The notes under the pieces were generated by a model that was not told the origin of the DNA, ran no database searches, and saw nothing but the letters and a program-made list of their open reading frames with translations. A stretch of 64,000 bases of DNA from positions 1,415,312 through 1,479,311 of the forward strand of contig NZ_LR733264.1 in NCBI RefSeq assembly GCF_902506495.1, in the 5' to 3' direction. Shown here piece by piece: positions 59,789 to 64,000 of this stretch (positions within the stretch are counted from its first letter, which is position 1; each line of letters begins with the position of its first letter). The DNA is from Pseudomonas sp. 8O (GTDB lineage Bacteria; Pseudomonadota; Gammaproteobacteria; Pseudomonadales; Pseudomonadaceae). The position numbers were made by a program, and so were the translations under genes.

Positions 59789-60077
59789 GGGTCTGCCTCA
59801 AGTGCATCCGCAAAGACCCATGTTCCAAAGCTGCGCATGCCGTGTAAGACCTTGTGGGTCACCCTGGCAGCCTGGTCGGCGGGGATTTGCGAAAACGTGA
59901 TGAAAGTGAATCGTCAAGGATAGTCCGCTGGGGACTGGCTGCCGGGTGTTAATTTCCCGGGCGAGTTGCACTACCTGAACGTGGCCAGAAAATTGGCCGG
60001 CGCGAACTATACCGGAAAATCCTGACTCGGGTGCTGGTTTTTATCGATTGCCACGCATCCAACCGCTCAACGGCGCA
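59789..60077 (-). promoter_or_regulatory. Leader/promoter region of deaD
   Basis: No gene lies here. The 289 bases include a GC hairpin (CCGGG-N9-CCCGG region, near 59940-59966) and AT-rich segments. Long structured leaders are usual for cold-shock helicase mRNAs, but no defined element is recognised. Confidence 0.35.
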
Positions 60078-60857
60078 TCAAGTGGCCGGGCGCAGCGCTT
60101 CGATCAGCGGTTGTAGCGAGTACCCCAGGCGCGGCGCCAGCTCGCCAGCACGCATCTGCAGGCGCCCCATGTTCAAGCGCTGCTCAAGGTCGGCCGGGAT
60201 CAGCAGCACCACGTTGCCCTCCTTCACCGGGCACTCCCAATAGTGCCGGTGATAGAGGCCGCGCAGCAGTGCCGCGCCAAGCGGCTTGCCGTCATTGCCT
60301 GCCCATTGGTTGATGATCAGCCAGCCGCCCGGGTTGAGTTTTTCGCGGCAGCGCTCGAGAAACCGCCAGGCCAGATGCCCGACGCCCGGCCCCTGGTCGG
60401 TGTACAGATCAAGAAAGATCAGGTCAGCAGTTTCCGCGCTGTCGAGCAGTTCGGTGGCATCGCCGATGCGAATGGTCAGCCGTGGGTCATCGTCCAGGCC
60501 GAGAAACTCCATGGCCAGGCGCGGTACGTCCGGGCGCAGCTCGATGGCCTCGACGTCCTCCAGCGGCAGGAACTTCAGGCAGGCCTGGGTCAGGTTGCCG
60601 GCGCCCAGCCCCAGGAACAGCGCGGTTTCCGGGGCATCGTGACACAGCGCGCCCAGCAACATGGCGCGGGTGTAGTCGTATTCCAGCCAGCTGGGATCGC
60701 CCTGAAACACGCAACTCTGCTCGATGGCATCACCAAACTCGAGAAAGCGGTAGGCGCCGATCTGCACCACACGGATCACCCCGAAGGCGTCGCGCACCTC
60801 GGCAAGCAGAACCTCTTCCTGCTGCTGCAACTCGTCGATCGGCGGCAACCCTGGCAT
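60078..60857 (-). CDS. Spermidine-synthase-fold methyltransferase-like protein
   Basis: This 259-residue protein has a Rossmann-fold SAM/dcSAM-binding core: LFLGLGAGNLTQACLKFLPL (motif I), VEAIELRPDVPRLAMEFLGL, and DLIFLDLYTDQGPGVGHLAW. It resembles SpeE but is shorter, and lacks the clear N-terminal beta-domain of true spermidine synthases; many pseudomonads carry such SpeE-like proteins of unknown substrate. The ATG at 60857 (MPGLPPIDELQQQ) has GAGAGG upstream and is preferred over the 60920 start. Confidence 0.83.
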   Translation of the reverse strand: MPGLPPIDELQQQEEVLLAEVRDAFGVIRVVQIGAYRFLEFGDAIEQSCVFQGDPSWLEYDYTRAMLLGALCHDAPETALFLGLGAGNLTQACLKFLPLEDVEAIELRPDVPRLAMEFLGLDDDPRLTIRIGDATELLDSAETADLIFLDLYTDQGPGVGHLAWRFLERCREKLNPGGWLIINQWAGNDGKPLGAALLRGLYHRHYWECPVKEGNVVLLIPADLEQRLNMGRLQMRAGELAPRLGYSLQPLIEALRPAT

Positions 60858-60993
60858 CGATACCTCTCCCACAGTGACATCCCGTACCACAAGAACCGGG
60901 CTAAAGGCGCCGATTGTCATTGAAGCAGCCGCCCCCGGTCACGCAATAATTCAAACACTTGCGCAGCTACTCATAACAATAACGAGGTTCGCC

Positions 60994-62322
60994 ATGTACG
61001 CCATCATAGGTGCCGGCCCGATGGGCCTGTGCACGGCCCGGCAATTGAAGAAGCACGGTATCGATTTCGTCGGTTTCGAACTGCACAGCGACGTCGGTGG
61101 CCTGTGGGATATCGATAACCCGCACAGCAGCATGTACCACTCGGCGCACCTGATTTCCTCCAAGGGCACCACCGAGTTTCGCGAATTCCCCATGCGTGCC
61201 GAGGTGGCGCCCTACCCGCACCACAGCGAGATGCGCTGCTACTTCCGCGACTACGCCAGGCAGTTTCGTCTCTACGAGCATTACCAGTTCGACACCCGCG
61301 TGCTGCATGTGCAGCGCGAGCAACACGGCTGGAAGCTGATCAGCGAGCGCAACGGCGAGCAGCGCGAGTGGTATTTCAAGGGCGTACTGATCGCCAATGG
61401 CACCCTGCATACGCCCAACCTGCCTAGCCTGCCCGGTGAATTTTCCGGCGAGCTGCTGCACTCCAGTGCTTACAGGAGCGCGGATATCTTCGCCGGCAAA
61501 CGGGTGCTGGTGGTCGGCTGCGGCAACTCCGCCTGCGATATCGCCATCGATGCCGTGCATCGCGCCGCCTCGGTCGACCTCTCGGTGCGCCGTGGCTATC
61601 ACTTCCTGCCCAAATTCATCCTCGGTAAACCCACCGATACCTTCGGCGGCTCGATCAGGCTACCGCGCCGTCTCAAACAGCTGGTTGACGGTCTGCTGGT
61701 GCGTGCGCTGGTCGGCAAACCTTCGCAGTACGGTCTGCCCGACCCGGACTACCGCCTGTACGAGTCGCATCCGGTGATGAACTCGCTGGTGCTGCACCAT
61801 ATCGGCCATGGCGACATCCGCCCTCGGGGCGATGTCACAGCGGTGAACGGGCAAAGCGTGACCTTTGCCAATGGTGAACAGGCCGAGTACGACCTGATCC
61901 TCATGGCCACCGGCTACAAGCTCGACTACCCCTTCATCGCCCGCGACGAGTTGAACTGGCCGCAAGATGCCGGTGCACCACAGCTGTATCTCAACGTCTT
62001 CCACCCCGAGCACGACGACCTGTTCATGCTCGGCATGGTCGAGGCCTCCGGCCTGGGCTGGCAGGGTCGTGACGAGCAGGCGGAGCTGGTGGCGCTGTAT
62101 ATCCGTCAGTCGCAGACTGGCAGCCCCGCTGCTCAGGTCCTGCGCCAGACCATTCGTGCTCAAGCCAGCCAGCGCCTGGACGGCGGCTATCGCTACCTGC
62201 AGCTGGAGCGCATGGCCTATTACGTGCACAAGGACAGCTATCGTAGACGCATAGCCGAACACAGCGCCGCGCTACGTCGTGAGCTGGCCAGCGACGGCAC
62301 ACTCGCTGCACAGGGGGCATGA
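60994..62322 (+). CDS. Flavin-containing monooxygenase (FMO type)
   Basis: This 442-residue FAD/NADPH-dependent monooxygenase has the FAD motif AIIGAGPMGLCTARQLKKHG at the N-terminus, the FMO signature FSGELLHSSAY (FxGxxxHxxxY), a second dinucleotide motif VLVVGCGNSACDIAIDAVHR, and DLILMATGYKLDYPF. It would oxygenate a soft nucleophile (N or S) or a ketone. The ATG at 60994 has GAGG upstream; an in-frame upstream start would delay the FAD motif. Its stop overlaps the transporter start by four bases. Confidence 0.9.
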   Translation: MYAIIGAGPMGLCTARQLKKHGIDFVGFELHSDVGGLWDIDNPHSSMYHSAHLISSKGTTEFREFPMRAEVAPYPHHSEMRCYFRDYARQFRLYEHYQFDTRVLHVQREQHGWKLISERNGEQREWYFKGVLIANGTLHTPNLPSLPGEFSGELLHSSAYRSADIFAGKRVLVVGCGNSACDIAIDAVHRAASVDLSVRRGYHFLPKFILGKPTDTFGGSIRLPRRLKQLVDGLLVRALVGKPSQYGLPDPDYRLYESHPVMNSLVLHHIGHGDIRPRGDVTAVNGQSVTFANGEQAEYDLILMATGYKLDYPFIARDELNWPQDAGAPQLYLNVFHPEHDDLFMLGMVEASGLGWQGRDEQAELVALYIRQSQTGSPAAQVLRQTIRAQASQRLDGGYRYLQLERMAYYVHKDSYRRRIAEHSAALRRELASDGTLAAQGA

Positions 62323-63257
62323 GCATGGAACAGGTCAATATCGCCTTCGCCCCCAGCAGTCTGGTGCTGATCAACCTGATCGTCGCGTTGATGATGTTCG
62401 GCGTCTCCCTGGACCTGCGCGCCGAAGACTTCCGCCGCATCGTCCGCGCGCCCAAGGCCCCGGTGATTGGCATGCTGGCGCAATTCGTGTTGCTGCCGGC
62501 GCTGACCTGCCTGGCCTGCTGGGCCCTGGCCATCGAGCCGCAACTGGCGCTGGGCATGACCCTGATCGCCGCCTGCCCGGGCGGCAGCTTCTCCAACATC
62601 ATGACCTGGATGGCGCGCGGCAACGTCGCGCTGTCGGTGAGCATGACCGCCGTTTCCAGCGTTGTCGCCAGCGTGCTGACACCGCTCAACTTCGCGCTGT
62701 ACGCCTGGCTCAATCCCCACACGCGGCCCTTGCTGACGCAGATCGAACTGGACCCGCTGAGTTTGTTGCTGCTCGTGCTGCTGGTACTCGGCCTGCCTCT
62801 GCTGGCTGGCATGTGGATCGGCCGGCGCTTCCCGCAACTGACGCTGAACGTGGAAAAGCCCCTGCGTCTGTTCGCCTTGCTGGTCATGCTCGGTTTCGTC
62901 GCGCTGGCGTTCAGCCGTAACCTCGAGCAGTTCACCCGACATTTCCATCTGTTCTTCTGGCTGGTGGTGGCGCACAACGCCCTGGCACTGAGCATTGGCT
63001 ACCTCAGCGCACGCCTGAGCGGGCTGACGGTGGCCGACCGCCGTGCCCTGACGCTGGAAGTGGGCATCCAGAATTCGGCGCTGGGCCTGGTGATCATCTT
63101 CACCTTCTTCCCGCAGGCCAGTGGCATGTTGCTGATCGCGGCGTTCTGGGGTTGCTGGCACCTGGTATCCGGTCTGAGCCTGGCCTGGCTGTGGTCACGC
63201 AGACCGCCTGCAGCTGACGCGTTGCTGACGCCTTTGCCCAACGCTGGAGAACGATGA
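62319..63257 (+). CDS. Bile acid:sodium symporter-family transporter
   Basis: This 312-residue BASS-family membrane protein has nine or ten helices. FGVSLDLRAEDFRRIVRAPK and LIAACPGGSFSNIMTWMARG are the conserved regions of the family; bacterial members carry bile acids, pantoate-like or other organic anions. It overlaps the monooxygenase and the dehydrogenase genes by four bases each (ATGA), so the three are one translationally coupled operon. It probably imports or exports the substrate of that pathway. Confidence 0.88.
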   Translation: MSMEQVNIAFAPSSLVLINLIVALMMFGVSLDLRAEDFRRIVRAPKAPVIGMLAQFVLLPALTCLACWALAIEPQLALGMTLIAACPGGSFSNIMTWMARGNVALSVSMTAVSSVVASVLTPLNFALYAWLNPHTRPLLTQIELDPLSLLLLVLLVLGLPLLAGMWIGRRFPQLTLNVEKPLRLFALLVMLGFVALAFSRNLEQFTRHFHLFFWLVVAHNALALSIGYLSARLSGLTVADRRALTLEVGIQNSALGLVIIFTFFPQASGMLLIAAFWGCWHLVSGLSLAWLWSRRPPAADALLTPLPNAGER

Positions 63258-64000
63258 TGCGCGTAGTCCTGATTACCGGCGCCGCCAGCGGCCTCGGCTG
63301 GCAACTGGCACGCGCCTGTCACGCCCGTGGCGATGCACTGCTGCTCACCGACATCGACGCCAATGGTCTCACGGCTCGCGCCAATGAACTGGGCAGCGAA
63401 CGGGTATTGGCCCTTGCTGGCGATATCACCGAACCCGAGCTGCATGCACGCCTGCTCGATGGCTGCCGGCAGCGCTTCGGCCGACTGGACGTGCTGATCA
63501 ACAACGCCGGCATCACTCACCGCTCGCCTACGCTGCGCACCGACCCAGCGGTGTTTCGCAAGATCATGGCGGTGGATTATCACGCGCCGCTGGAACTGAC
63601 CCTGGCCGCCCTGCCCTTGTTGCGTGAAAGCAGCGGCCAGGTGGTCGCCATCGGCTCCATGGCCGGCTGGATGCCGGTGCTCGGCCGCGCCGGATACTGC
63701 GCTGCGAAGAGCGCCCTGGGCCAGGCCTTCGAGGTGCTGCGCGCCGAGATCGCCCGTGACGGCATTGGCCTGCTGATGGTCTATCCGAGCTTTCTCGATA
63801 CCCCCATCGACCGCAATGCCCTGGGCGGCGACGGCAAACCGGCCGGCCACGCCCGCTCGACCATCGGCAAGATTCGCGGCGCCGACTGGATGGCCAGCCT
63901 GATTCTCGATGCGCTGCAGCAGCGCCGCGAGCGCCTGTTCCCGGACCGCGGCAGTTGGCTGGCGAGCCTGCTCTGGCGCCTGGCACCGGCGCTGTACCAC
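63254..64000 (+). CDS. Short-chain dehydrogenase/reductase (3' end outside window)
   Basis: At least 249 residues of a classical SDR are present, running off the right edge. VLITGAASGLGWQLARACHA (NAD(P)-binding TGxxxGxG), LDVLINNAGITHRS, VVAIGSMAGWMPV with the catalytic Ser, and YCAAKSALGQAFEVL with catalytic Tyr and Lys give the complete active site. An Asp after the second strand (LLTDIDANG) suggests NAD preference. It begins four bases inside the transporter gene (ATGATG at 63254; either ATG may be used) and is the third gene of the operon. Confidence 0.92.
   Translation, partial: MMRVVLITGAASGLGWQLARACHARGDALLLTDIDANGLTARANELGSERVLALAGDITEPELHARLLDGCRQRFGRLDVLINNAGITHRSPTLRTDPAVFRKIMAVDYHAPLELTLAALPLLRESSGQVVAIGSMAGWMPVLGRAGYCAAKSALGQAFEVLRAEIARDGIGLLMVYPSFLDTPIDRNALGGDGKPAGHARSTIGKIRGADWMASLILDALQQRRERLFPDRGSWLASLLWRLAPALYH

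Noticed and set aside
58070..59923. A 617-codon open frame on the + strand.
   Set aside because: It is fully antisense to the DEAD-box helicase gene, which has every family motif.

Overview
The window is a stretch of Pseudomonas (sensu lato) chromosome. The evidence is the high GC content, MexS/MexT/MexEF-OprN and OprD-type proteins that read like their P. aeruginosa counterparts, and the order cti-nfuA-metH-RlmN-like-cysI-DUF934, which I recall from that genus. I cannot name the species. I saw no rRNA, tRNA, CRISPR array, prophage or insertion sequence; nearly everything is core chromosome.

The most informative short element is a 28-bp sequence at 3529-3556 that matches the XerC/XerD site dif arm by arm. 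It sits in a ~740-base stretch without genes. The FtsK-orienting octamers (GGGNAGGG) I found change strand at this point: two on the + strand to its left, ten on the - strand to its right, all pointing at dif. The left edge is therefore very probably the replication terminus, and the other 60 kb is one chromosome arm next to it.

Layout. 1-3.2 kb: a KGG stress protein, a YbhN-type membrane protein and small hypothetical proteins. 3.2-3.9 kb: terminus region with dif. 3.9-9.1 kb: the SOS mutasome imuA-imuB-dnaE2 behind a LexA box. 9.4-16.2 kb: an OprD-family porin, a MocR regulator divergent from an NDH-2-like flavoprotein, an AraC regulator, a hypothetical protein and cheV. 16.2-24.4 kb: the complete mexS / mexT-mexE-mexF-oprN efflux locus. 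24.5-28.4 kb: a 7TMR-DISM diguanylate cyclase, a YjbR protein, a cold-shock/DUF1294 protein and uppP. 28.6-32.1 kb: a chemoreceptor with a hypothetical partner, then nicotinamide riboside uptake (pnuC) with an NadR-like kinase. 32.5-37.1 kb: a degenerate sigma-54-activator-like regulator divergent from a membrane-anchored RoxA-like di-heme cytochrome and a membrane-anchored catalase-fold protein; this is the least understood group here. 37.3-49.7 kb: nfuA, cti, metH (perfect MetR box), a decayed gene, DUF1883, DUF5924/DUF2914, an RlmN-like radical SAM enzyme and a second chemoreceptor. 49.7-53.5 kb: a polyamine-type cluster (SnoaL-AraC regulator, PuuB-like oxidase, cupin, PotF-like binding protein). 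53.6-60.9 kb: small membrane proteins, an orphan periplasmic binding protein, sulfite reductase cysI with its DUF934 partner, the DEAD-box helicase csdA/deaD and a spermidine-synthase-fold protein. 61-64 kb: a translationally coupled operon of a flavin monooxygenase, a bile-acid-symporter-family transporter and a short-chain dehydrogenase cut by the window end.

Functional themes are genome maintenance at the terminus, envelope and redox stress (efflux, Cti, peroxidase/catalase-like pair, UppP), chemotaxis, and sulfur, methionine and NAD metabolism. All assignments rest on reading the sequence; no database search was run.
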